Origin: Candidatus Competibacteraceae bacterium
GTDB taxonomy: Bacteria > Bacteroidota > Bacteroidia > CAIKAF01
Length of the DNA stretch: 64,000 bases
Assembly (NCBI GenBank): GCA_014879445.1
Contig: JACSSC010000024.1
Location: forward strand, 62,001 to 126,000
Direction of reading: 5' to 3'
Position numbers and translations under genes: made by a program
Shown: in pieces, positions 17,824-26,327 of the stretch
Layout of the letters: every line of letters starts with the position of its first letter
Numbering within the stretch: position 1 is the first letter of the stretch
The notes under the pieces: model-generated
Told to the model about the DNA's origin: nothing
What the model saw: the letters and a program-made list of their open reading frames with translations, nothing else
The model's database searches: none

Positions 17824-20712
17824 CTATCCGTTTATTGTTTCAGCATATGCTTCGAGTGGCAAGCATGAACAAACCAAATTTCGGTCGCCATAAGCATTGT
17901 CAACACGAGAAACAGGGGGCCAAAATTTATTCTCTTTTACAAAATTCAGCGGATAAGCAGCTTGGGTTCGAGTGTATGGATAATTCCATTCGTCTGCTGT
18001 TACTATTTCAGCCGTATGAGGGGCGTTTTTAAGTACATTCTGTTGCATATCGGCTACACCCGTTTCAATTTCACGTATTTCTTCCCGGATTTGGATAAGT
18101 GCATCACAAAAGCGATCCATTTCATCTTTTGATTCACTTTCTGTCGGTTCAATCATCAACGTGCCAGCAACAGGAAATGAAACGGTAGGCGCATGAAACC
18201 CATAGTCCATTAATCGTTTTGCGATATCAACCACTTCAATACCGGCTGTTTTTTTGAACTCTCTGCAATCTGCAATGAATTCATGAGCAACGCGGTTATG
18301 TTTTCCTGTATAGAGAATGGGATAATGTTTTGCGATTTTTTCTTTCATGTAATTAGCATTGAAAATAGCCATTTCAGTGGATTTTCGCAATCCATAACCT
18401 CCCAGCATTTTGATATATCCGTAAGAAATAATAACGATGAGCGGGCTTCCGAAAGGTGCTGCTGATACTGCATGTATAGCTTTATCACCGCCGGTTTTAA
18501 TAATAGGATGACCGGGAAGAAAGGGTGTAAGATGAGATTTTACACCTATAGGTCCCATGCCTGGGCCGCCCCCTCCATGGGGTATAGCAAATGTTTTATG
18601 AAGATTCAGATGACATACATCTGCACCGAGCATAGCAGGATTGGTTATGCCTACCTGTGCATTCATGTTGGCGCCGTCCATATATACCTGTCCTCCGTTT
18701 TCATGTATGATGCGGGTTACATCTATGATAGATTCTTCATACACACCATGTGTAGAAGGATAAGTTACCATAAGGCACGAAAGTGTGTCCTGATATTTTT
18801 GGGCTTTTTCTTTTAAATCAGCGACATTGATATTTCCCATATCATCACATGCCACAACTACTACCTGCATGCCGGCCATAACGGCGCTGGCCGGATTAGT
18901 GCCATGGGCTGATGCCGGAATAAGCACCACATTGCGATGGTGGTCGCCACGGCTCTGATGATAAGCACGAATAACCATCAGCCCTGCATATTCGCCCTGA
19001 GCACCGGAGTTGGGTTGTAATGAAATAGCGTCAAAACCAGTTATCTCTGCTAAATCTCTCTCTAATGTGCGAATAATTTGTGCGTATCCTTGAGCCTGAG
19101 CAGATGGAACAAAAGGATGGATGGCATTAAATTCGGGCCAGCTCAATGGCATCATCTCAGTTGCCGCATTCAGTTTCATCGTGCATGATCCTAAAGAGAT
19201 CATTGATAAGTTAAGTGATATATCTTTACCTTCCAGCTTGCGTATGTATCTCATCAGTTCGGTTTCTGAATGATAGCAATTAAATACCTGTGCTGTTAGA
19301 TATGGTGTTTTGCGAATATGTGCATTTGATATAACAGAATTAATTTCGTTGTATTCTGTTTCACTAATTGAAGATGATGCTATTTTTTTTGTCTGAGTAA
19401 AAATTGTCAAGGCAAGATTCAGCATGCCCAAGTTGGTTGTTTCATCAACAGATAGCGATATCAGGCCTTTATCAGTGTAGAAAAAATTACACTCTTTTTC
19501 TTCGGCCAACTGTTTGATTTGTTCCAACTCATCACTTTCTGGCTGAATAGTAATGGTATCAAAGAAATCATGATTGATAATTTTATACCCCGCATCGGAT
19601 AATTTTTTTCGAAGTAAAGTTGTTTTTTTATGAATTTGAAGAGCAATGTCTTTAATACCTCTTGGCCCATGATATACGGCATACATCGAGGCCATGATAG
19701 CTAAAAGTGCTTGAGCAGTACAGATATTGGAAGTAGCTTTATCGCGTTTGATGTGTTGCTCACGTGTTTGCAACGACATGCGTAACGCAGGTTGTTGGGC
19801 AGCATCAACAGAAACCCCAATAATACGACCCGGTATCTGACGTTGAAATTCTTTTTTTGTCGCAAAATATGCAGCATGAGGGCCGCCATACCCCATAGGA
19901 ACGCCGAATCGCTGGGTGTTGCCGACAACTATATCAGCACCCCATTCGCCTGGTGGGCTAAGTAATGCCAAGCTCATGATATCGGCAATTACAACCACCT
20001 TCATCTGTAATGCATGTGCTTGTTGTATTAATGAAGATTGTTGGTCAATATTTCCTATTGCGTCAGGATATTGAAAAATCAATCCAAAATAGGTTTCGTC
20101 AGGTTGAAACGATTGAATATTTCCAACTACTAGCTCTATACCCATAGGTACGGCACGGGTTTGAAGGACAGAGATGGTTTGCGCAAAGCAACTGTCAGCA
20201 ACAAAAAATTTATTGACAGCTTTTGATTCAGCGTCTTTGCTTCTCATATGAAAAGCCATACCCATCGCTTCAGCAGCTGCTGTGGCTTCATCTAATAATG
20301 ATGCATTGGCTAAATCCATTCCGGTTAAATCCATAATCATGGTTTGGAAGTTTAATAGTGCTTCCATTCGTCCTTGAGCAATTTCTGCTTGATAGGGCGT
20401 GTATGCTGTGTACCATCCCGGGTTTTCGAAAATATTTCTTAAAATAGGAGAGGGGGTAATGGTACCGTAATAACCCTGACCTATAAAGTTTGCATAGCGT
20501 TTGTTTTGCTGGGCAATTTCCCATATATGTTGTAAATATTGATGCTCACTCATTCCTTCTTCAAAATTCAAAGGTTTGGGATTTACAATATGCGACGGAA
20601 TAACTTGTTGAATGAGTTCGCCCACATCGGAAACTTGCAGGGTTGAACACATAGCTTTTGTTTGTTCAGCATCAGGCCCGAGATGCCTTAGCAGGAAGTG
20701 ATTTCTAGGCAT
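17824..20712 (-). CDS. gcvP: Glycine dehydrogenase (aminomethyl-transferring), P-protein of the glycine cleavage system
   Basis: At 962 residues this is the full-length single-chain P-protein. It starts MPRNHFLLRHLGPD, has the N-terminal half with QTREQHIKRDKATSNICTAQ, and the catalytic C-terminal half with NLHKTFAIPHGGGGPGMGP, in which the Lys near residue 705 binds pyridoxal phosphate. It decarboxylates glycine and passes the aminomethyl group to lipoylated H-protein. No gcvH or gcvT is adjacent; instead menC and menE follow on the same strand. A complete promoter with both -33 and -7 elements precedes it. Confidence 0.98.
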   Translation of the reverse strand: MPRNHFLLRHLGPDAEQTKAMCSTLQVSDVGELIQQVIPSHIVNPKPLNFEEGMSEHQYLQHIWEIAQQNKRYANFIGQGYYGTITPSPILRNIFENPGWYTAYTPYQAEIAQGRMEALLNFQTMIMDLTGMDLANASLLDEATAAAEAMGMAFHMRSKDAESKAVNKFFVADSCFAQTISVLQTRAVPMGIELVVGNIQSFQPDETYFGLIFQYPDAIGNIDQQSSLIQQAHALQMKVVVIADIMSLALLSPPGEWGADIVVGNTQRFGVPMGYGGPHAAYFATKKEFQRQIPGRIIGVSVDAAQQPALRMSLQTREQHIKRDKATSNICTAQALLAIMASMYAVYHGPRGIKDIALQIHKKTTLLRKKLSDAGYKIINHDFFDTITIQPESDELEQIKQLAEEKECNFFYTDKGLISLSVDETTNLGMLNLALTIFTQTKKIASSSISETEYNEINSVISNAHIRKTPYLTAQVFNCYHSETELMRYIRKLEGKDISLNLSMISLGSCTMKLNAATEMMPLSWPEFNAIHPFVPSAQAQGYAQIIRTLERDLAEITGFDAISLQPNSGAQGEYAGLMVIRAYHQSRGDHHRNVVLIPASAHGTNPASAVMAGMQVVVVACDDMGNINVADLKEKAQKYQDTLSCLMVTYPSTHGVYEESIIDVTRIIHENGGQVYMDGANMNAQVGITNPAMLGADVCHLNLHKTFAIPHGGGGPGMGPIGVKSHLTPFLPGHPIIKTGGDKAIHAVSAAPFGSPLIVIISYGYIKMLGGYGLRKSTEMAIFNANYMKEKIAKHYPILYTGKHNRVAHEFIADCREFKKTAGIEVVDIAKRLMDYGFHAPTVSFPVAGTLMIEPTESESKDEMDRFCDALIQIREEIREIETGVADMQQNVLKNAPHTAEIVTADEWNYPYTRTQAAYPLNFVKENKFWPPVSRVDNAYGDRNLVCSCLPLEAYAETING

Positions 20713-20731
20713 AAAATGAAGTTTTATAGAA

Positions 20732-20761
20732 CAAATGTAGTCATTCTATCGAGCCAACAAA
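20732..20761 (-). promoter_or_regulatory. Promoter of gcvP-menC-menE with both Bacteroidota elements
   Basis: On the minus strand a -33 TTTG (20758-20761) and a -7 TACATTTG (20732-20739) are separated by 18 nt, fitting the TTTG/TAnnTTTG consensus. The gcvP ATG is 19 nt further on. Confidence 0.65.
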
Positions 20762-20819
20762 TATCCTCCCTTTTCTTAACATATCTCTGTTAATACCTGT
20801 TTAATCTAAAAAAATCTCT

Positions 20820-20827
20820 TACGTTTG
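20820..20827 (+). promoter_or_regulatory. -7 promoter element for the unknown exported protein at 20849
   Basis: TACGTTTG matches TAnnTTTG 21 nt before the ATG. It is divergent from the gcvP promoter in the same 136-bp spacer. Confidence 0.45.
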
Positions 20828-20848
20828 CATAGTTAATTTAAATCGCTC

Positions 20849-21640
20849 ATGAGATTAGGAATAAACCAGGCCCTTGTTGTTTTTTTTATTTTTTGTTTTT
20901 CTCAAATGAATTATGCACAGGATTTAATTCTGCTGCTGAATGGCAAAGAGATACCATCGTTGGTTGAAAAAGAGGATTCGTTCTTGATTTATTACACATC
21001 TATGAAGAAAGTGAAACGGATGGAAAAATCTGAAATTGCCGATATCCACCCTCATCAGTTTGTAATGAAATCGGGAGAAATTAAACCGTTTTATTTCTGT
21101 ATAGATAGTTTTGATTTAAGCAGCCCGTATCTATATTATCGCGAAGCAGGCAAACCCAAAACCATAGCCAAACATAAAGTTTTTAACGTGCGTAAGCGCA
21201 ACATGGACAGTTTAAGGGTGTATGCCGACACAATTAGTGTAGCCGACACAGAACGAATGATTTATATGCAGGATACGCTTGACAGGCGTTTTGTGCTGAC
21301 TGAATATGAAATGAGGTGTTGGGTAATGGGGCGTCGTTCGGCTCGTAAACACTTTAAATCACCATTGTCAACACTAGGAGGGGCTTTTGTAGGATTAGGC
21401 GGAGGCCTGTTAAACTTTTTTGTTTCACCTCTTCCGTCAACTGTTTTTGTTGCTGTTAATGGCGCGATCAAACCAAAGGTTGGAAAAACAGCTATTGAAG
21501 ATGCTCCATTCCTCAATGAAGAATTATTTGTTGATGGTTATCGTATGCAGGCAGGAAAAAAGAAACTCATGAATTCACTTTTGGGAACATTGCCCGGATT
21601 GGCAGCCGGCGTCCTGATTAATGCTTTTTTGATTCCTTAA
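20849..21640 (+). CDS. Exported protein of unknown function with two hydrophobic C-terminal segments
   Basis: I do not recognise a family. The 263-residue protein starts with a good signal peptide (cleavage after NYAQ, about residue 24). Residues 25-110 look like a compact beta-rich domain (LLLNGKEIPSLVEKEDSF, then HQFVMKSGEIKPFYF). Residues about 176-200 are Gly/Phe-rich and hydrophobic (GGAFVGLGGGLLNFFV), and the last 20 residues are hydrophobic again (LGTLPGLAAGVLINAFL), so it may be membrane-associated. It has its own -7 element and is followed 42 nt later by elbB; co-transcription is possible. Confidence 0.75.
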   Translation: MRLGINQALVVFFIFCFSQMNYAQDLILLLNGKEIPSLVEKEDSFLIYYTSMKKVKRMEKSEIADIHPHQFVMKSGEIKPFYFCIDSFDLSSPYLYYREAGKPKTIAKHKVFNVRKRNMDSLRVYADTISVADTERMIYMQDTLDRRFVLTEYEMRCWVMGRRSARKHFKSPLSTLGGAFVGLGGGLLNFFVSPLPSTVFVAVNGAIKPKVGKTAIEDAPFLNEELFVDGYRMQAGKKKLMNSLLGTLPGLAAGVLINAFLIP

Positions 21641-21682
21641 TTTTTCTTTATTTAATTTGAAATCTGATTATATAATCATGTT

Positions 21683-22369
21683 ATGAAAAAAATTGCAGTT
21701 ATTCTTTCAGGTTGTGGCGTTTATGATGGCGCTGAAATTCATGAATCCGTATTCGCGCTCTTAGCCATTGCCGAGTTGGGTGCAGAAGCGGTTTGTTTTG
21801 CTCCTGATGATTTTCAACATCATGTTGTAAATCATATGACCGGAAATGAAATGAACGAAAAAAGAAATATGATGGTTGAAGCAGCTCGTATCGCTCGTGG
21901 ACATATTCAACCGTTACAATCATTTAATGCTAGTGGGGTGGATGGACTTGTGATACCCGGAGGATTTGGTACTGCTAAAAATCTTACCCAATGGGCTTTT
22001 TCAGGACCAGACGGTACAATTCGTGAGGATGTATCTGCTGCCATCAAAGCTATGGTGCAAAATAAAAAACCAGTTGTAGCATTGTGTATGGGCCCGGTTG
22101 TGGTTGCTAAAGCGCTGGAATCGTTACACATTCATCCCGAACTTACTGTTGGCACAATCTCTGAACAGTCACCATACGAAATTCAAGCCATTAGTGAAGG
22201 CATAAAAAAAACCGGCGCAATACCGGTTATGAAATCAGTTCGTGAAATTTCTATTGACCATGCTTCTCGAATCATCTCAGCCCCTTGCTATATGATGGAA
22301 GCAAGTTTGCTTGATGTGCGGAATAATATCAGGCAAGCCATTGAAGCCATGATGAAAATGTTGTCATAA
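21683..22369 (+). CDS. elbB: ElbB-like DJ-1/PfpI superfamily glyoxalase
   Basis: The 228-residue protein matches ElbB in length and motifs. It begins KKIAVILSGCGVYDGAEIHE, has GLVIPGGFGTAKNL, and the nucleophile elbow VVALCMGPVVVAKAL with a conserved Cys followed by Gly-Pro. ElbB shows glyoxalase activity in E. coli and was once linked to isoprenoid synthesis. It probably detoxifies glyoxal-type aldehydes in the cytoplasm. It stands alone between an unknown exported protein and a convergent carbonic anhydrase gene 8 nt away. Confidence 0.93.
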   Translation: MKKIAVILSGCGVYDGAEIHESVFALLAIAELGAEAVCFAPDDFQHHVVNHMTGNEMNEKRNMMVEAARIARGHIQPLQSFNASGVDGLVIPGGFGTAKNLTQWAFSGPDGTIREDVSAAIKAMVQNKKPVVALCMGPVVVAKALESLHIHPELTVGTISEQSPYEIQAISEGIKKTGAIPVMKSVREISIDHASRIISAPCYMMEASLLDVRNNIRQAIEAMMKMLS

Positions 22370-22377
22370 AGTCATTT

Positions 22378-23046
22378 TTAGCTCGCCGTTATCATTGATG
22401 ATTGCATACTTGGCTTGTGTTCTGAAGTGTAGAAATCCACTTCTCCCGTTTCTACATCATACATGCCCGAGGCAATGATGATTTCTTTTTTCTCCACCAT
22501 CTCTTTAAGAATCGGGCTGCGTTCTGTGATTTGTTTTGCTGTCAGCTCAACATTAATGCTGGCAACGCGCTCCACAAATTCATTATTACTTGAATTTCTA
22601 TTTTCTAATGTGATTGATTCGGCATCAACAGCAGGTTGTATTTTTTTTATCAGCGTTGTCAGATTCCCGAGCTCTACATGATCGCAAGCTCCTTTAACGG
22701 CACCGCAACGGCTGTGGCCAAGTACCAAAACGATTTTTGCACCTGCTACTTTGCAAGCAAACTCCATGCTGCCCAAAATATCTTCATTCAGAATATTGCC
22801 CGCAATGCGACAACTAAAAATATCACCCAGCCCCTGATCGAATATTAATTCGGCAGATGTTCTCGAATCAATACAGCTTAGCACAAAGGCAAACGGAAAC
22901 TGCCCATCGGCTGTATCGTTGACTTGTTCAAGAAGATTACGGTTTGCTTTCAGATTACTTACAAATCGTTCGTTACCTTTTTTTAAGATGTTGAGCGCTT
23001 GTTCGGGTGTTAAAGCATGCTGAATTTCTTTTGTGACTGTTCTCAT
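22378..23046 (-). CDS. Beta-class carbonic anhydrase
   Basis: The 222-residue protein carries the beta-carbonic anhydrase zinc site: Cys58-x-Asp60-x-Arg62 (CIDSR) and His111-x-x-Cys114 (HSRC). The Asp-Arg dyad is intact, so it should interconvert CO2 and bicarbonate in the cytoplasm. It lies 8 nt after a SulP transporter on the same strand, a pairing that suggests bicarbonate uptake and use. It is presumably under the same control as the transporter, through the inverted repeat at 24618-24651. Confidence 0.95.
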   Translation of the reverse strand: MRTVTKEIQHALTPEQALNILKKGNERFVSNLKANRNLLEQVNDTADGQFPFAFVLSCIDSRTSAELIFDQGLGDIFSCRIAGNILNEDILGSMEFACKVAGAKIVLVLGHSRCGAVKGACDHVELGNLTTLIKKIQPAVDAESITLENRNSSNNEFVERVASINVELTAKQITERSPILKEMVEKKEIIIASGMYDVETGEVDFYTSEHKPSMQSSMITAS

Positions 23047-23054
23047 AATATATA

Positions 23055-24593
23055 TTATTTATCAATTTCTAATCCTTGTAATTCTACAGTTATATTTTTT
23101 GTTTTGGCTGATGTCATAAAATTTTTAATGATTTCCATAACGTCATAATGAATGAATTTGGACTTGGTTCCGTCTATTATAACGTGGCAACCTTCGGGCA
23201 CATGATTCAGCATTTGTAAAATACTTCCTTTGTTTAGAAAAGAAACCTCTTCTGATAAAGTAACTATACGCTTGGGTGTTTGCTTATCCCCATTTTTCCA
23301 AACATAAAACGGATTTCGAAAGTTGTTTCGAAGGAGATAAAAAATGGCAAAACCCATCCCAATTGCGATGCCTTTGAGCAAATCAGTAAGCAAAATCCCA
23401 ACAATGGTTGCGATAAAGGGGATGAATTGTTCCCATCCCAACTTATATGCTTGCTTAAAGAGAGAGGGTTTGGCTAGTTTGTATCCTACAACGAATAATA
23501 CGGATGCCAAGCTGGCTAATGGAATCAAATTTAAAATACGTGGAATAAAAATAGCACTGATTAAAATTAAAACCCCATGTATTATTGCAGACATCTTCGT
23601 TCTTCCTCCGAATGATATATTGGCACTGCTTCTTACGATAACTTGTGTCAGTGGCAGACCTCCAATCAGGCCAGAAATGATATTGCCAATACCTTGGGCT
23701 TTAAGTTCGCGGTTGGTAGGGGTAACCCGTTTAAAGGGATCTAATTTGTCGGTGGCTTCAACACTCAGTAATGTTTCTAAACTTGCAACAATAGCCAGTA
23801 CAATGGCTATGGTATATACATTTATATTAGTGAAGTGTGAAAAATCGGGCATCGTAAACTGGCCGATGAAAGACGAGAAAGAAGTGGAAACCGGTACTTG
23901 TACAATTTGTTTTTCGGTAAGAGAAAAGGGAAGTATATTGTTTTGAAAGAGAATGTTAAGAATGATTCCTGAAGAAACGGCTACAAGAGGCCCGTTAATC
24001 ATGCTGAATATTTTATGCTTTTTCATTAATACCTGATCCCACAGGATGAGGATGAATAGTGCCGTGGCTGCAATGATTATGGCTCCAGGATTTATGAAGT
24101 CCGTCATTTTTAAGATTTCAGAAAAAGTATTTTCTCCATCCGGTTGGTTGAATCCCATATCACCCTCATAGTCCTTGTCGTATCCAAAAGCATGGGGTAT
24201 CTGTTTCAGAATGATAAGCAATCCGATACCGCTTAACATGCCTTTGATAACTGAGTTTGGAAAGTAATAAGCAATGGTACCTAGTTTCAAAAATCCTAAA
24301 ATGATTTGAATAATGCCGGCGATAACAACTGCCATCAAAAACGCTTCCCAACTTCCCAAAGTGGCAATCGCAGAGAAAACGATAACAGCCAAACCAGCAG
24401 CAGGGCCGGATACACCTAATGCAGAACCACTGGCTCCGCCCACCACAATTCCGCCTACAATACCGGCAATAATGCCGGCAAAAAGCGGCGCCCCTGAAGC
24501 AAGTGCAATGCCCAAGCACAGAGGCACAGCAACAAAGAAGACCACAATGCTGGCCGGTAAATCGTGTTTTAAATTTTCAAATATATTTTTCAT
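23055..24593 (-). CDS. SulP family anion (probable bicarbonate or sulfate) transporter
   Basis: The 512-residue protein begins with the SulP core, opening HDLPASIVVFFVAVPLCLGIALASGAP, and has many Gly-rich membrane helices plus the conserved ATDKLDPFKRVTPTNRELKAQG loop. The C-terminal 70 residues look like a short STAS domain (GCHVIIDGTKSKFIHYDVMEII). The next gene is a beta-carbonic anhydrase 8 nt away, so bicarbonate (BicA-like) is the likelier substrate than sulfate; this is inference from context. It is divergent from a TetR gene, with a long inverted repeat over its promoter. Confidence 0.93.
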   Translation of the reverse strand: MKNIFENLKHDLPASIVVFFVAVPLCLGIALASGAPLFAGIIAGIVGGIVVGGASGSALGVSGPAAGLAVIVFSAIATLGSWEAFLMAVVIAGIIQIILGFLKLGTIAYYFPNSVIKGMLSGIGLLIILKQIPHAFGYDKDYEGDMGFNQPDGENTFSEILKMTDFINPGAIIIAATALFILILWDQVLMKKHKIFSMINGPLVAVSSGIILNILFQNNILPFSLTEKQIVQVPVSTSFSSFIGQFTMPDFSHFTNINVYTIAIVLAIVASLETLLSVEATDKLDPFKRVTPTNRELKAQGIGNIISGLIGGLPLTQVIVRSSANISFGGRTKMSAIIHGVLILISAIFIPRILNLIPLASLASVLFVVGYKLAKPSLFKQAYKLGWEQFIPFIATIVGILLTDLLKGIAIGMGFAIFYLLRNNFRNPFYVWKNGDKQTPKRIVTLSEEVSFLNKGSILQMLNHVPEGCHVIIDGTKSKFIHYDVMEIIKNFMTSAKTKNITVELQGLEIDK

Positions 24594-24612
24594 AAGTTTG
24601 TTTTTCGAGGAA

Positions 24613-24620
24613 CAAAGATA
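24613..24620 (-). promoter_or_regulatory. -7 promoter element for the sulP-carbonic anhydrase operon
   Basis: The minus strand reads TATCTTTG, a TAnnTTTG match 19 nt before the sulP ATG at 24593. Its upstream three bases overlap the left arm of the inverted repeat at 24618-24651. Confidence 0.5.
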
Positions 24621-24651
24621 GTAATACTTTGTTTTGTGATAGTATTACTAT
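24618..24651. promoter_or_regulatory. Candidate TetR operator: 11-bp inverted repeat between sulP and tetR
   Basis: ATAGTAATACT (24618-24628) and AGTATTACTAT (24641-24651) are perfect inverted copies separated by 12 nt. The dyad lies in the 96-bp spacer between divergent sulP and TetR genes and overlaps the sulP -7 element. This is the expected position for autoregulated repression by the adjacent TetR protein. Confidence 0.6.
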
Positions 24652-24664
24652 TGTCAATATTTAT

Positions 24665-24672
24665 TACATTTG
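24665..24672 (+). promoter_or_regulatory. -7 promoter element for the TetR gene
   Basis: TACATTTG matches TAnnTTTG 17 nt before the ATG at 24690. Confidence 0.45.
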
Positions 24673-24689
24673 AAAAATAATTAACAATC

Positions 24690-25367
24690 ATGACTTATCT
24701 CATCAGGGCACTTAATCCACAACTTTATATCCGTAATCCCGAGGATTCTGCCTTAGGAAAGGAAATTGTCGGTAAGGGCTTGCTCTTGATTCATGAAATG
24801 GGATTAGAGGCCTTTACGTTTAAAAAGCTCGCCGACGCAATACCTACTACAGAGGCCAGCGTATATCGTTATTTTGAAAATAAGCATCGGCTTCTTATGT
24901 ATCTTATAAATTGGTATTGGACGTGGTTGGATTATCGTCTCGAAAAGGCAACAAATCGTTGCAGAAAGCCAGATATAAAAATTAAAAAATCAATTCAATT
25001 TTTTTCAGCTATTGTAGAAGTTGATAATTCTGTGGCTCATATTAACGAAAAACTGCTTTATCAGGTTGTTATTGCTGAGTGGACTAAATCATTTTTTACC
25101 AGTCATGTTAAGGATGATAATCAAAGTCAGTTTTTTCAATCCTATAAACAACTAGTGGTTCGTTTTGCTTCATACCTTCATGATATGAATCCCTCTTATC
25201 CTTATTCACGAACGCTGGCTTCTTCAATCATTGAGATTGCACATAGTCAGAAATTTTATATGCAGCATTTACCCAAAATTACGAATCTCACAACTAAAAA
25301 CAATGAAAAGATGCTGGCTACTTTTCTGGAAGGAATGGTTTTTAGTACACTTTCATCTTATCCATAA
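24690..25367 (+). CDS. TetR family transcriptional regulator
   Basis: The 225-residue protein has a TetR-type N-terminal DNA-binding domain at about residues 25-75: GKGLLLIHEMGLEAFTFKKL, then PTTEASVYRYFENKHRLL. The remaining 150 residues are a helical ligand-binding/dimerisation domain without recognisable ligand motif. The divergent sulP operon and the 11-bp inverted repeat between them suggest it represses both sulP and itself. A second, different palindrome precedes the DUF302 gene downstream, so it may also control that operon. Confidence 0.93.
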   Translation: MTYLIRALNPQLYIRNPEDSALGKEIVGKGLLLIHEMGLEAFTFKKLADAIPTTEASVYRYFENKHRLLMYLINWYWTWLDYRLEKATNRCRKPDIKIKKSIQFFSAIVEVDNSVAHINEKLLYQVVIAEWTKSFFTSHVKDDNQSQFFQSYKQLVVRFASYLHDMNPSYPYSRTLASSIIEIAHSQKFYMQHLPKITNLTTKNNEKMLATFLEGMVFSTLSSYP

Positions 25368-25408
25368 TCGCTGATACAATTCGCATTTTTACATAAGTAA
25401 CTTATATT

Positions 25409-25421
25409 ACATTTAAAATGT
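25409..25421. promoter_or_regulatory. Palindrome in the promoter of the DUF302 operon
   Basis: ACATTT-A-AAATGT is a perfect 13-bp interrupted palindrome, 11 bp upstream of the -7 element at 25433, where the -33 region should be. The position suits a repressor or activator site. The sequence differs from the sulP dyad, so a different regulator, perhaps the AraC protein of the same operon, may bind it. Confidence 0.4.
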
Positions 25422-25432
25422 ACCTTAGATAT

Positions 25433-25440
25433 TACTTTTG
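25433..25440 (+). promoter_or_regulatory. -7 promoter element for the DUF302-OsmC-AraC operon
   Basis: TACTTTTG matches TAnnTTTG 18 nt before the ATG at 25459. It overlaps a possible upstream TTG at 25438, arguing against translation starting there. Confidence 0.5.
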
Positions 25441-25458
25441 TCTAAAATTAGTATCATT

Positions 25459-25848
25459 ATGAAGTATTATCAATCAAAACGTATCTCCGGCATCAGCTTT
25501 GAAGAAGCCAAGGAAAAAGTTATAGCCGCTCTTCAAACAGAGGGGTTTGGTGTGCTTACGGAAATTGACATTCAAGCCACGATGAAAAAGAAGTTGGATA
25601 AGGATTATCTTCCTCATACCATTTTGGGCGCATGCAATCCTGTATTTGCCGATAAAGTTTTGCAAATCGAACCTACAATAAGCACGATGTTGCCATGTAA
25701 TGTTACACTACGCAAATTAGATAATAATGATATCGAAGTGGCAACCATTGATCCATCTTCGGCTATGACGGCAGTTGGCAACGATGCCATACTTCCAATT
25801 GCCTCCGAGGTTCAGCAAAAACTAAAAAATGTTCTTGACGCATTATAA
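25459..25848 (+). CDS. DUF302 family protein
   Basis: The 129-residue protein starts at the ATG at 25459, because the promoter -7 element lies at 25433-25440. It covers the DUF302 domain: SFEEAKEKVIAALQTEGFGVLTEID near the start, then LGACNPVFADKVLQIEP and LPCNVTLRK with two conserved Cys positions. DUF302 proteins often sit beside redox, metal or sulfur genes, but their function is unknown. It is the first gene of a likely operon with OsmC (19-nt gap) and the HMA-AraC gene (22-nt gap), which suggests a thiol or metal stress response. Confidence 0.92.
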   Translation: MKYYQSKRISGISFEEAKEKVIAALQTEGFGVLTEIDIQATMKKKLDKDYLPHTILGACNPVFADKVLQIEPTISTMLPCNVTLRKLDNNDIEVATIDPSSAMTAVGNDAILPIASEVQQKLKNVLDAL

Positions 25849-25867
25849 TTCATAATATAAATATTGT

Positions 25868-26305
25868 ATGACACCACACAGTTATCCAGTAAAACTAACA
25901 TGGGTTGAGGGGCGCAAAGGCCATATTGTATCACCCGACCTCCCACTCGAATTTGATGTGGCCACTCCTCCTCAATTTGATAATGGCATTCCCCATATTT
26001 GGTCACCCGAGCATCTTTACACAGCGGCTGTACTTAGTTGTTTTATGACCACTTTTTTGGCCGTTGCCGGGTTCTCTAAACTTGAATTTTCTGCTTTTTC
26101 ATGCGACTCGGAAGGGGTACTTGATAAAGTAGAGGGAAAATTTCTGATGACAGAAGTAAAGCTTCGCCCTGTACTCACCATCTTAAATGAAGCAGATAAA
26201 GAAAAGGCCGAAAAGATTTTGCATAAATCTGAAGCAGCTTGCCTTATTTCTAACTCTATTAAAACAACGGTTACGCTTGAACCAGAGATTCGCATAGCTC
26301 CATAG
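25868..26305 (+). CDS. OsmC/Ohr family protein
   Basis: The 145-residue protein has the OsmC fold and both redox cysteines. One is in the helix VLSCFMTTFLAVAG (about residue 57), the other in SEAACLISNSIKTTV (about residue 125). Family members reduce organic hydroperoxides with dithiol cofactors. The position between DUF302 and a metal-sensor-like AraC protein supports a peroxide or metal stress role. The typical Ohr catalytic Arg is not clearly identifiable, so the broader OsmC label is safer. Confidence 0.92.
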   Translation: MTPHSYPVKLTWVEGRKGHIVSPDLPLEFDVATPPQFDNGIPHIWSPEHLYTAAVLSCFMTTFLAVAGFSKLEFSAFSCDSEGVLDKVEGKFLMTEVKLRPVLTILNEADKEKAEKILHKSEAACLISNSIKTTVTLEPEIRIAP

Positions 26306-26327
26306 TTTTTTACATTATGTTCAATTA

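Noticed and set aside
20713-20848. Glycine riboswitch ahead of gcvP
   Set aside because: The leader is only about 20 nt and no paired aptamer structure is visible.
23344-23946. 200-codon plus-strand frame
   Set aside because: It is antisense within the sulP gene and has no family resemblance; the sulP reading frame explains the region.
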